Shown here: piece by piece, positions 38,699-50,431 of the stretch
How the letters are laid out: the number at the start of each line of letters is the position of its first letter
Position numbering within the stretch: position 1 is the first letter of the stretch
Source: Mytilus trossulus
Lineage: Eukaryota > Mollusca > Bivalvia > Mytilida > Mytilidae
Reading direction: 5' to 3'
DNA: 64,000 nt
Assembly: GCF_036588685.1 (NCBI RefSeq)
Contig: NC_086386.1
Location: 6,852,117-6,916,116, forward strand
Position numbers and translations under genes: made by a program
The notes under the pieces: generated by a model
What the model was told of the DNA's origin: nothing
Database searches by the model: none
What the model saw: the letters and a program-made list of their open reading frames with translations, nothing else

Positions 38699-41600
38699 CT
38701 ATTGATCCACTTTCTTTTCAGTCTCGTCGACATCCAGGCGATTGTAACGTTCTTTAAGTAAGGCCAACACCGGTATACATGATACTATACCACCCAGCAT
38801 GCACCAGGAGGCCCAGTTTGTACCTGGAATAATATAACACATATTCTTCTTTAATTCCTGGGATATTAAGACTTTTAACATATTTTAATGTGATCATTAC
38901 GTTGGAATTATAATATGCTGTCCATCAGGCAAAATGCGTTGCCTCCATGATAGATCATTTGGTTTCATTTACAACAAAGTATATTTGTCTTTTGGTCTCA
39001 ACGGCTTACAACACAACTCTTTCTAAAGTTTAAGGACGTCATTTAATAAATGACATTGTCAGGTTTCTGGATTTTAATATATAAGCTGCAAGTTTACAAA
39101 ATGATGGATGACAAATTGATAATTGATTTACATAATATTAATGATTTTTAGAGGAGTAAATTCACTCATCATACACCGGGACTGAAATTATGTATTTGCG
39201 CCAGACGTCCGTTTCATCTACAAAAGACTAAATGTTGTTTTATTTTTCATTTACCAGGCAAGCCTCCATTTCATTTGGTCTGGTTTTCATACTTATTAGT
39301 GGTTTCCCTAGTTATGTCACTTTTTTTTCAAAATTGTGTACGGCGATGGTAATCATAAAATTATAATAAAAAGAGTATTTCTTAATATAAATAAACTCAT
39401 CCTAGATACCAGACCCTAATATATCATTGAAGCTCGAATCGAATCGAAGTTAATATGTATAATTAAGTACGAAGTGGAAGTGACTGTTTTGTAGACCCAA
39501 CATTTCAAAGGTCAACGTGATATATTACCTATATTTGGTATCATTTGTATGACAAGGAATATAAGTCCACCAATATTGCTGCTAAGTGTCAACACAAGAT
39601 TAGTGATGCCCTCAGGAACCGGATAAGCTGCTTCACACGCCATTTCAAAGAATAGTGGCATTGTTGACGTCAGGAACATTGTCCCCATTATAATTGATGT
39701 GTATAACATAACTATGAAAAATAATAATATCCGTATTCAACTTAATTCTTTTTTTCTAAAAGTTAATTTTCAATAGATTAAATAACAAAAACTTAAGGAC
39801 AAGACATTTTTGAATTATTAAATAAGGCAGTTGAGCTAAAAAGGCATACAACAAATTTAACAACCTGATTTTTCTTTTTTATTATACGATATTATATTAT
39901 GAAAAATCCACCTGAAATTGCCTGAAGGATGTGGCTGTCCTAGGTAAGACATTGATCTTAGCCTTTTAGTTGCAAATTATGTTGCATCAATGGAAACCGA
40001 AACTGAACGTGGCATGTGTATTCGACTCGAATCTCAATTGACGATTTTTATTCATTAGTCCTGCACCAAGTCAGAAAGGTGATAGTTGAAACCAAAAAGT
40101 TCGTTTCTATGTATGTTGTTTTGTTCTACTTTAATGTTCCTGTTGTTGAATTGTTTTCGTCTTATAATTGATGTGTTTCCTTCGGTTTTGAGTTGTAACC
40201 TGGACTTGTTTTTTTCTCAACTTTATGACTTTTGAACAGCGGTAAACTACTGTTGCCTTAATTTAGAGAATAGAGTATCTTTATATAGAATTATAAGTCT
40301 TTGGCACTCTGGCTTTCTCCAACGCCACGACCTAGCCAATAGTGTTGAAAGGTGCATTTGACAATAAATAAATAAATCAATAAATCTAAGCCACGTTGTT
40401 GGTGGTATTTCAAAGACAGTGCATCTAGCTACAACTTTGAACACATGTAGTTGAAAGATTACATTTTCAAGTTAAATTAAAACCAAATCACCAAAATACT
40501 TGCATTGGTTAGGCAGCTTTTATAATTGTACACCCTTTCACTCGTTACACACATGTCAGATACTATGAGTTGATTATTTAATTGCAATAAGCTTAAAATA
40601 TTAGTCATATCACTTTTCACAAATGCGATAATCAATCGTCAAGTAACTAACAAAATCTATTGCATCCAATAAGACGTGATTCTTTCCAAATCTCACATTA
40701 AACATCTCGAATCTGAAAGCTAAACCATAACTCCCTTAACTTATACATAACGAACACTTACCTGTAGAACTTTGAATAACACCTTCAACGAGAAATATAA
40801 ACCATACAAAACAACCGGAAGCACATATGTACAGGAATAACAAAAATAATCTCATATGGCGTGCAAATACATCGGAAAACCTGAAACAGATTTTAAATGT
40901 TTATTGAATACATATAAACAAAACACAAAAAAACACAAAAAAACTTAGATCTCTTGGACTATAAGAAAAATAACGTAATTGGAATACTTAATACTTCAGA
41001 CCACTGAATTCGTCGATGGTTAAATTGATGACATTATAGTTAGGAAGATCATGATTATGATTATCCATTAATTTAAATTAGGCATTGACCTAGTGTTCAG
41101 TTAGAGCAAGTGTTATTAGATCAGAACTTTGTGTCCAGTTTTTATATCATTCGAATTTGTGACATACACCGATATAACAAGTCAAACCTGTTATACGTAT
41201 TTTAACAGTGTGCTCGTATGTTTTGTTGTTTCACCACTGCCGCAGACAAGGGAAAGAATGAACTCTCACCCCCCCCCCCCCCCCCTCCCCAACCTCATGC
41301 TATAAGTGCATTGTGTCTTGCGTCCGAAGCGCTTTTCTTGATTTACCTTCATCAGGAACAACGCCTTTGGTTTTTTTTTTTAATTATTTCACACCATTTT
41401 TGCTTATCATAGAAAGTCGTACGATGGCCTTTCTATTCAGCGTGAATATTTTCTCCCTGTAGTTAATAGACAGTATTCTCTTGAACACCATACTATTCTT
41501 TTGTAAAGCAGACCCGATAAGCAAGTTACTTTTAAAATCTTCAAACAACATACGTCCAATTTCCAAAATTAATTGGAGTTATTATTTTAACCTGAAGATG

Positions 41601-44600
41601 AAATTCCATTTTCTTTACGAATTCGCTGAAAAGCTTTGTTGGTTTGTGGCCATATGTTTGTTTTACACCTTTATATCATGTTGCCAACATTTAATAGAAA
41701 AAAAAGACAAACATTACTTAACACGCGTATTCATATAAAAATTATTGGATAATTATAAAGAGTACTAGTGAATTAACACTTACTTAGCAAAAACGAGGGA
41801 TGCAAAACATCCCGCAATCAATGAGTAGAAGCCAAGCCACCCGGCTTCATTCTACAAAAGTTCAGGTTATTTAATTAAAGAACTTACAAGTATATCTTTT
41901 TGCGAAAGGATCTTCTCATTTTACTATGGGACAGTCATTAACTGTAAATGGGGACGAAGTCTGTATGAATTATTTTTTTGTTACTTTTAAAAATAGTTGT
42001 TAAAAAAAAGAAACGGAAAAACCATAACGTTTCCGATTTTGGTTCTGTTGTTAGGGATTTTAGTTTTGACGTTATTTAAGTTATAACGTCATATGCAATG
42101 TAAACAAAGAAACTCTATCATCAGGTAACATTTTTGATATTGTGTTCCTTACTAATTTATACTAGACTCATAAATATATATTTTACTCAAAGTTTCATAC
42201 AATGGAAGTACATTGTAGATTTCTGCGCAGATGCGGGAATTTAAAACATGACATAAAAAAAAATTGAACGATATTGAGTTCATTAGTGCAATGAAAATTT
42301 CTGGATTTAAAAAAAAAATTATTGATTTTTTTACTGTTATTGCGAAGTCCCCATATTACATTTACAAGGTAGTTGCTTGAACCATATTACTACCACCTAC
42401 TTTCTTATTGTTTCTAATTGTTGTTAAATTCTTGCATATGTTGAATATTCTCTTAATCATTCGTATAGTTCACAAAGTTTCTAACGTTTTGAACATTTTG
42501 TTAATTCCTGACTTTCTATATTTACAAATGTAGGTGTGAGCGTTCATAATGTAAATCAATAAAAAGTGTTTCTGTCGGACAAATTTTACAAAGGGATGTA
42601 TTTTTCATTATAGTAAATAACTACCTGGGAAATATTGTGAGGCTTCAAATTAACGTCTAAAACTCCTTGCCAGCTACTGAATACACCTTGTGAAACACCA
42701 AACGTCAGGCAGATCAACCAAAACTTTACATTTCTACAGTATAAACATTGATCACTTATAAGAGGTTTCGCTCGTGAAAGATGTTTGTTTGTCAATTTTC
42801 TTTTTTTAACGTTTAATGGTGAGTAGATTTTGGTGTGTGGTTAAAGATACCAGAATTGTTATAGTATTTTCTGTTCAAGTATATATATAGAACGCTGAAG
42901 TGCAATGGTCACTTCAAAGTAATCACTATCGTACTTCAGCACGACCATCGCGGTTCGGAGTACTATCGCGGTTCCAAGTCTTCCACATACATTGTGTATT
43001 CTCATTTCTGTAAGCGTCTTTCTATATACTGTCTGTTTTCTATAAGTTTTGATGTCATCTTTCACTTTTGAGTTTTTATTAACAAATGTTTTGCTAATAA
43101 TGTGTTTCAATTAACTTTTGTTGACAAACCTGATCAGATCTTTTATACCAGAACGAAAATCTAAACGTGCCAGTGAGGCTGACACCGTCGGTGGGAGGTC
43201 TGGTTTCCTTGGGTAGTATACTAACATCAGGACAAATGCAATCCCTATGAAGCACAAATCTGTAAATGGAAACAATCAATCAAAAGAAACATTGTATCAG
43301 CGGTATGGGTATTGCTCATTTTTAAAAGCTGTACAGTGACCTATAGTTGTTAATGTCTATGTCATTTTTGTCTCTTGTGGACAGTTGTCTCATTGGCAAT
43401 CATAGTATATCTTCTTTTTTATAAATATCAAATGAAGGACATCTCGGTCATGACGTGTTACATTGTTTTTTTATTTATCTTTGTAAATAATTAATTTTTA
43501 CTAGTTGGTCTATGTTTGGTCATATCCTTTAACGTGGTTCGATACTTATGTGTCCCGCCAATGTGTGTGTTGTGGTGAAGCATTTTTTTTGTATACTTGT
43601 CTTTCATTTCTGCCTTTGTGCTTTGACTATATGCCTTATTGTTTTTCTTTATTAACATACTTGTTTTTAATAGTGGTTTAGATTTTAAAACAATATTGAC
43701 TGCTGTACCCCTATTTTCGACATTTTACCTACTAGTATTATGTCTGTTTTGCTCACATACTGTTTAGCGACTATCAAAGAGGTGAGAGATTAAGCTAGAT
43801 ATAAAACCAAGTTTAATCGACCAGTTTCATCATACGGAAATGCCTGTACTAAGTCGGGAATAATACGACGAAGGGTCAAATAACGAACATTATAACGAAT
43901 TGTTACACCAATACGATATACGACGTGTCAACTGACGTATGACATGTTTTTTGTGGTCTTATATGGAAGACTATCAGTACAGATGTATACGGATTGCGTT
44001 CTATTCCTGATTGTGATATTATTTACTGATTTTTATTTCGCATGGAGGATGATGTATTCGTAACTGGAGACGCTAACCCTGTCGATAATCTTGTACTTCT
44101 GTCGATTCCTTCGGTTTCTGTTTGTTTGTTTCTTTTTTCTTCCATAATCGACCAGCTAGATTTGAACTTCTGTCACCTTTATCTAGATCGTAAGCATTTG
44201 AGACAATAAATAATGTTAAAATTCATTCCTATATCCATTTGTTTTCAAAACTATTTAAGCATCATTCTTACCGTAGAGCATGTATCTGCTGATGTCGTGA
44301 CGTTCAGCTAATATTCTTGTTTCTATAAAACCATAAAATATAAAATAAAAACAAAGCGAACAGAATAAACACTGATTTAATTTGTAAAACATCATTTTTC
44401 CTTCGATTTCTTTATATAGCTCTAATTTGACTAAACTAGAAGTAATAAAGTTTTACCATAAATAGTGTTATTTGAATATGGTATAAAACAGTACAGGATT
44501 ATGAGGATGTTTTACAGGACGTTTTTATTCATATATATCTTTCGTCTCTGTTCTCTTATGTAAACATCATGTTACAACAATAACGCACACGTTTGGTTGC

Positions 44601-47600
44601 AAGGCAAACGTAATTTTCTACGATACAATGATGTACTTCAAGTTCATGCAGATTATAAGATATATTTGTATGTATGTTGGAATTGTTTAAGTTGCAGCTC
44701 TTTGTATCTGTTGTACTGCTGTTCCCTCGGATTTGTGACTCGGATTTGTTTTCACTTAATCGTTTTTTTAAAAGGATTAAACTACAATTGCCTGTTATTT
44801 ATTGTTGATAGCTATATGTATGTTATACTGAATCAAGGTAAACAAATTCTCATGAAAAAACACATTGAATAAAATAGCGACAACCTCATATGTCATCCGG
44901 AATCATTCGAACATCAAAGCATAAGACAAAACATTAAAATATCTTTTGAAAAACACAATAGCATATTGTGGAAACAATGACGTTTTTGATATCATGAATA
45001 AAAATAATGTATTTATAATAACTTACGATTCGTGCAGTTATTTGTGATACTCCCATAAAAATGACTATAAAAATAATTAAAAAGATTGTTTTATCTTTAA
45101 AGGAATACAAGTCTAAAATAAAATATAAATAAAAGATAACACAGCGTGAAAAACAATTTAAAAAAGGAAACAAAGAATAAAAGCAACAGAAAATGTAATG
45201 AAAAGCACGAACCTCCATTGAATTAATTCTAATAGATTGTCATTTAATCTTATAATTCAAAAGATTGTATTCTTCTTCATCAATGATATTAAACTGGACA
45301 GATTTTATTTTACCAATATACATATTTCGCGATATTTAAATGTATCTTCAGAGATGCTAGAAATCAACGTAATGCAAAATAAAAAAAACACTTTGAGAAA
45401 CGTTTGAGAGTTGATATAACGGCAAGATTCAAAGTTCCAAATTCCAATGAGGGACATGAATCATTAATTGGGAAAGGATGTTATTCGTTTTTTCTAAAAC
45501 ATTATAACATAATAAATATTCATATTAACCATATTACATATCTACTGTGTTGATAATATCCGTTTATTCAACAGTCTGTCCTCAAGGTTTCTGATTAAGT
45601 AGTAGTAATGATATTAAATGTTTAACTAATTTAACTGCATCAGATGCACATCTTAACAATAGTGTATACTGTTGATACGCATGGCCCAATTAATTTCAAA
45701 TTATCATAATAGCATTGAAAAGGTTATGTAACCGCTTGAAAGTGACTGAGATCAAGAAGACAGTTAAAATTAAGAAAAATACTACAAAAAAAGAAAAAAG
45801 CACGCACCTGCTTGTATTACTTGTTGTATCATTGACATGACAAGAACCTCTAAACAGCACTAAATGTGGTCCTACAATAGTTATAACAAAAGTTTATTCT
45901 TGATTTATAACGATATGTGCATGCGTGCATTGTTTAAATATAAGCATAACTTTTTCCAGAAATACAAATTCAAACACAATACGGCGATGCAGCAAAAGCT
46001 TTTCATCTTCATAAAGTTTTTTTAAATGCTATCTCTTGTGCATGCTAATAGAGTTTGCTTTGAGAGAGCTATTGAATGACAATGATTTCAGGACACCAAC
46101 CATATTTTCCTATCTATGAAGGTGAAATGCTTATCGTATTTCAACGAAAAACAATATCCAGAGCTTCTACTACTTGGAAGGTGAAATAAATGAGATGATA
46201 ACACTTCAACGTTTAACAATCATCTGTAGACAATTAGATACTACTAACTGTACATACCCAATGTAAACGTTAGAGCAGACCCTACACTGTTTAAAACTGT
46301 ATTCAGTGCAGTTGCAGTCGTTCTTTCATTAGCTGGAAACCATAAGGCTGACAGTACTGGTGGAGCACCAAAGGCTATTGGTCCAGCTAAACCATTCAGT
46401 AACTGCCCAATATTACTTGTCCTGTAAAATTAGTACTATTATTTCACTATTATTTCACTATTATTTCACATAAATTAAAACATTCTGTTGTACAAGGCTG
46501 TACATAATTTGTGAAGTGATAACTTGTTTTCCTCCTTATAACATTGTAAGAGTAGATTTGACATTTAAAGTAAACATTTATGAAAGCTAGCTGTGGGTTG
46601 CATAAATACCAGTTGTCATTTCAATTGAGGTCGTAGAATTGTTTACTTCAGTTTAAGACGTTAGGGGAAGTGTGTGTACCATTTACACTGGTTATACCAC
46701 ACCGCACTTTTTACCTGAACTAATTCACGCTATGTGGTGGACTTTGTGTTTGTTTGTCTTTTTTTTTTAAGAATCTTTTTTTTTGTCGGAAATGTCAGGT
46801 GTTGATAAATGCTGTTATACAATTTAAACAGCTGCGAAAAATCATGAATGGATAAATTGATTTAAAGTTGACAACACATATATGCAAAAAAAACTGTATG
46901 TCAAAGGAAAAAAGGAATTCCCCAAAACTACCAGTGAGTTTAAAGATTTCTGATATACGATATCGTCTCAGAGACGAAATCAATACATTGTCCCTTGGAG
47001 GAATGGTTAGGTATTTGTGTAATACAGTAAATACACTTTTATTCATACTCACGGGATTCGTCCTGTACGCCATTTTACTTGAATTGTGTAATGTTCACCT
47101 TACAAAATTAACAACACGATAACTGAATAGTTTTAAATCGGTAGAAATATTAATTGATTTTTATTGACGAAACTCTTAACGTCCTCCTGTATAAAATATT
47201 TTTGAAAACTAGCCTTTCATAAACATGAGCAACACGACTGGTGTCACATGTAAAGAAGGATCTACTTACCCTCCTTATGAACCATCCACTGTTTTGGTAG
47301 GGTTCGTGTATCTCAGTTTTATATTTTCTATGTTGGGTGTTCTGTACTATTTTTTTGCTTATCTTTTTCTTTTTGTAGTTATGTTTATTTTCGATTTTTT
47401 TAGTTTGAATGTACCTATATTATCTTTTTGCCATCTTTTATAACATATTTTGTTATAAAAAAAACCAACATAATCATCATTATAGAAAATTAGTATGCAT
47501 ATCCTAAATAAATATGTATAATTACCACGTGACGTATGCTGGATCTGTTGTAATACATCTCGCAACTGCCCCCATTAGAGTCAGAAATGTAGCTGTTAAT

Positions 47601-48998
47601 GATGCAACACGGATCCCTGAAACATCCCATATAGTACCGTTCACTGAGTCTGTCTTATGCTATGTTGAGACCGAATATGATGTATCCGCGTCCGTTGTAT
47701 ATGTTCTCATCGATCGAAGTAACTTTACTACAATATGCCACGCGTCCGCTTGTTTTTTGTCCATCTGTTGAGTTAAGCCTTTTTCAACTGATTTTTATAG
47801 TTCATTCTTATGTTGTACTGTTATACCACTGCCCCAGGTAAGGGGCGGGTTTGGAACCCGTTACATGTAACATGTTTAACCCCGCCACACTATTTATGTA
47901 TGTGCCTGTCCTAAGTCAGGAGCCTGTAAATTCAGTGGTTGTTGTTTGTTTATGTGTTACATATCTGTTTTTCCTTTATTTTTTTACATAGATAAGGCCG
48001 TTAGTTTTCTCGTTTGAATTGTTTTATATTGTCTTATCGGAGCATTTTATAGCTGACTATGCGGTATAGGCTTTGCTCATTGTTGAAGGACGTACGGTGA
48101 CCTATAGTTGTTAATGTCTGTGTCATTTTGGTCTTTTGTGGATAGTTGTCTCTTTGGCAATCATACCACATCTTTTTTTTTTATTTAGAATTAATATTCT
48201 TGCTTGGCATACATTTTTATCGAATTGATATATGTACATTTTACAGGGAAAATTTCGGACAAATAATAAATATAGGTGTCATTTGGTCTCTTGTGGAAGG
48301 TTGTCTCATTGGCAATCATACCACATCTTCTTTTGTATATCAGATACTTTATTCGTTTTGATTTGAAATTCGTTGATACTCCCCTGTATTCGTGTTCTTC
48401 CATTCATCATTATATTGTTATCGACACCAAAATGTCATTCAAACCGCCCGATCAGCATGAAAATGCTACAAATTTATAAAACAGAAAGTAAATAAAACGA
48501 GTTAACTATTGAAAGGGGAAATGATCGTCACAGTCAGTAGGTAGTCATGGGTAATTAAACTATGACAGTATAACAGATCTTGTACATTTATGCATGTGTG
48601 TGCAATGATGTATAACAGTATTTATGAAAATTAACTTTTTGTTTACCTTTCGTTTCTATCAGCCAAGCGAATGGAAAGGTTGTTATTAAATACGCTATTG
48701 GTCCCCATGCCGTAAGCAACGCTATATTTGAATCACTCCAACCAAATGCGTCCTCTGTTGTGGCTGATATTGGACCATATATACTCCATGATCCGCCCTG
48801 CGACATGGCAAATAGACAGAATATCACCATAACATACCAACGACGTTTATAAACCTTGGTTCTCGGCACCGACTCGTCTGTATTAATGACAACATTTTGA
48901 CTACGTGTTGTAAGAAAAACTGAGTTCGTTTCGGTGTTGATAACATCCGATGTATCGCTACTATCTTCAGATAGAAGCGGCTGCTTCTCATTTTCCAT
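38699..48998 (-). CDS. SLC49A4-like: SLC49A4/DIRC2-like MFS transporter, downstream tandem copy (12 exons)
   Basis: Predicted 497-residue paralogue of the gene at 50432-60275, same strand, 1.43 kb downstream. Coding exons: 48998-48647, 47616-47526, 46421-46258, 45871-45808, 45064-45027, 44322-44272, 43259-43130, 42733-42625, 41851-41784, 40880-40762, 39711-39529, 38823-38699 (TAG). Introns are GT-AG and the frame is intact (1,494 nt). The start ATG at 48998 gives MENEKQPLL. The open frame extends further upstream, but the codon at 49025 is TTG, so 48998 is preferred. Exon lengths equal the sister gene in exons 2, 3, 5-11; exons 1, 4 and 12 differ by 6, 3 and 6 nt. The E4-L8-L9 dileucine motif, WGPI, LWFPANERTTATA, NEAGWLGFYSLIAGC and EAAYPVPEG are kept. 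The loop from exons 4-6 has four N-glycosylation sequons (NDT, NTS, NCT, NQT) against two in the sister gene. The C-terminus after RYNRLDVDE is longer and charged. Expected to be a lysosomal 12-helix transporter; specificity may differ. Confidence 0.9.
40100..40262 (+). repeat. Family E interspersed repeat in intron 10 of the downstream transporter copy
   Basis: Ends in CTTTTGAACAGCGG and CTACTGTTGCCTTAATTTA. Related ends occur at 10065-10120, 44690-44800 and 53195-53285. Several bivalve repeats, as I recall, end this way; class unknown. Confidence 0.55.
41269..41285 (+). repeat. 17-base C run
   Basis: Homopolymer in intron 9 of the downstream transporter copy. Its length is likely uncertain in the assembly. 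Confidence 0.9.
43298..43423 (+). repeat. Family A repeat, truncated, in intron 6 of the downstream transporter copy
   Basis: Diverged body with the tail GTTGTCTCATTGGCAATCAT and an AT-rich end. It lies antisense to the gene. Confidence 0.7.
46435..46467 (-). repeat. Three 11-bp repeats just before a splice acceptor
   Basis: ACTATTATTTC repeated three times on the plus strand, 13 bases from the acceptor of exon 3 (AG at 46422-46423) of the downstream transporter copy. On the coding strand it reads as a purine-rich tract. Confidence 0.85.
47224..47445 (+). repeat. Family C repeat in intron 2 of the downstream transporter copy
   Basis: Starts GAGCAACACGACTGGTGTC and continues with the GGTAGGGTTCGTG and TTCTATGTTGGGTG blocks. 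It is antisense to the gene and about 80 bp from exon 2. Confidence 0.65.
47730..48183 (+). repeat. Family A repeat, long copy, in intron 1 of the downstream transporter copy
   Basis: Colinear with the reverse complement of 6945-7385, including CCTGTCCTAAGTCAGGAGCC and the CATACCACATCTT tail. A short extra tail of the same family sits at 48278-48335. Confidence 0.8.
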
Positions 48999-50431
48999 GA
49001 TAATTGTGACGGTTTGTTCAGTCAAGCAGTATTGCTCTTACCAAGAAATCGTCATCGTTCTGTATTCCTGTTATACAAAGACTTCATGATGACTGGATTT
49101 TGCATTGCATTAATTCCGAATACGTATTTAAACTATTGCCAACTTCACTATTATTACTTAAAAAAGATGAAAAATCGTTCATTGAAAGATTACACCTACA
49201 TTATGTATTACACATATTACATGTCATATCTCAATTTATTTGATTACCGTTGATAACAAAATTTGTGAATATGTAAAATAACATTCGAGATTTGCCATCA
49301 GTGAGGTATATCGGTAACGTGCTAATTTGAAGCCTATCTCATATCTTATTTCTAGATTTTCGTTAGCAGGGATGGAAAAACAAATTTTCTTTGTTTTCCA
49401 CCCTTCTTTCTTTATCCTAAAATCATCTGAATTAATTTGGCTATCCTTCATGCTCTTTCTTTTTGTTCATAGCTCTTCAAATTTTTTACATGCTTTGAAT
49501 TTTCAAAGTTTGGCCCCAAGCATCACCGAACAGACATTGATTGTCGAAATGCCCATTTGGTGCAGAAAATTTGGTACCTTTTATGTCATTACTACCACTG
49601 GAAGGACGCCTCTGCTGGACTCATAGTCCCCAAATGTATCACATGCTTAGTAGACAGTACTTTGGTACTAGCATGAAAATGTGGATTTAAAGTTATTATA
49701 AATTTATTTTTTTTCAAATATTTTGGCCTCGAGCATCACTGAAGAGAGTCAAACATTGATTGTCGAAATATGCATTTAGTGCAGAGTAATGTTGCCGTTA
49801 ATGTTATTGTATATATTTGTTATCGACAGATTCCTTTAAATACCTTTCTGGTTCTTAGTCGCACCGTACGCGCAGCTCTCTGACTGTAATTTTTATTGTG
49901 AAAAAAATAAGAGAAATCCTACCTCTAGCAAGTGCTCGATATTTCTTCGATCGAACGCTTCAGATACAAATTATTCATCAGTGTTGATTGATAAGTTATT
50001 AAGAATGAACGAATTTCATTTTATTTTTTATTTGTAAAATAAAATATTAAATCAAATTTGTTGATTATTCGTTATCAACACTGTTTATGAAGAACGCGGT
50101 TAACTACGTTTATAATGAGAACTAATTTTTTTAAAAAGATCATAATTCGAAAAAACAGAGGCCAATTTTGATGCGCACACAGACACACACAGTATCTTAA
50201 AGGCATTACAGGCCTCTATGTGACCATGAACACTTAATATTCTTGTCTTAAAAATTTAGAAAAACAAACATCACAAGCTGTTATACCTAATCAAAAACAA
50301 AAATAAAACCTGCAAAGAATAATTGTTTTCTACAATTTATTATGATAAATATAAATATAATGTCTTAGTATTTGGTGAACAATAAACCCGTAAATAATGA
50401 GATAATGAAGTAAATTTTATATGTCACTCTG
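48999..50431. other. Spacer between the two transporter genes
   Basis: 1.43 kb that must hold the 5' end and promoter of the downstream copy and the 3' UTR of the upstream copy. Repeated pieces with TTGATTGTCGAAAT (around 49540 and 49760) suggest an old dispersed repeat at 49340-49830. No further gene was seen. Confidence 0.6.
50336..50341 (-). promoter_or_regulatory. Candidate polyadenylation signal AATAAA
   Basis: TTTATT on the plus strand, read AATAAA on the coding strand, 91 bases past the TGA of the upstream transporter copy. Placement is plausible, but AATAAA is common in AT-rich DNA. Confidence 0.4.

Noticed and set aside
41218-41412. 64-codon frame with a proline run
   Set aside because: The prolines come from the 17-base C run; no gene evidence.
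46868-47122. 84-codon plus-strand frame with a hydrophobic end
   Set aside because: Inside intron 2 of the downstream transporter copy, antisense, with no splice partners or family match.
48588-49025. Longer N-terminus for the downstream transporter starting at 49025
   Set aside because: The codon there is TTG. The ATG at 48998 gives the same start as the sister gene.
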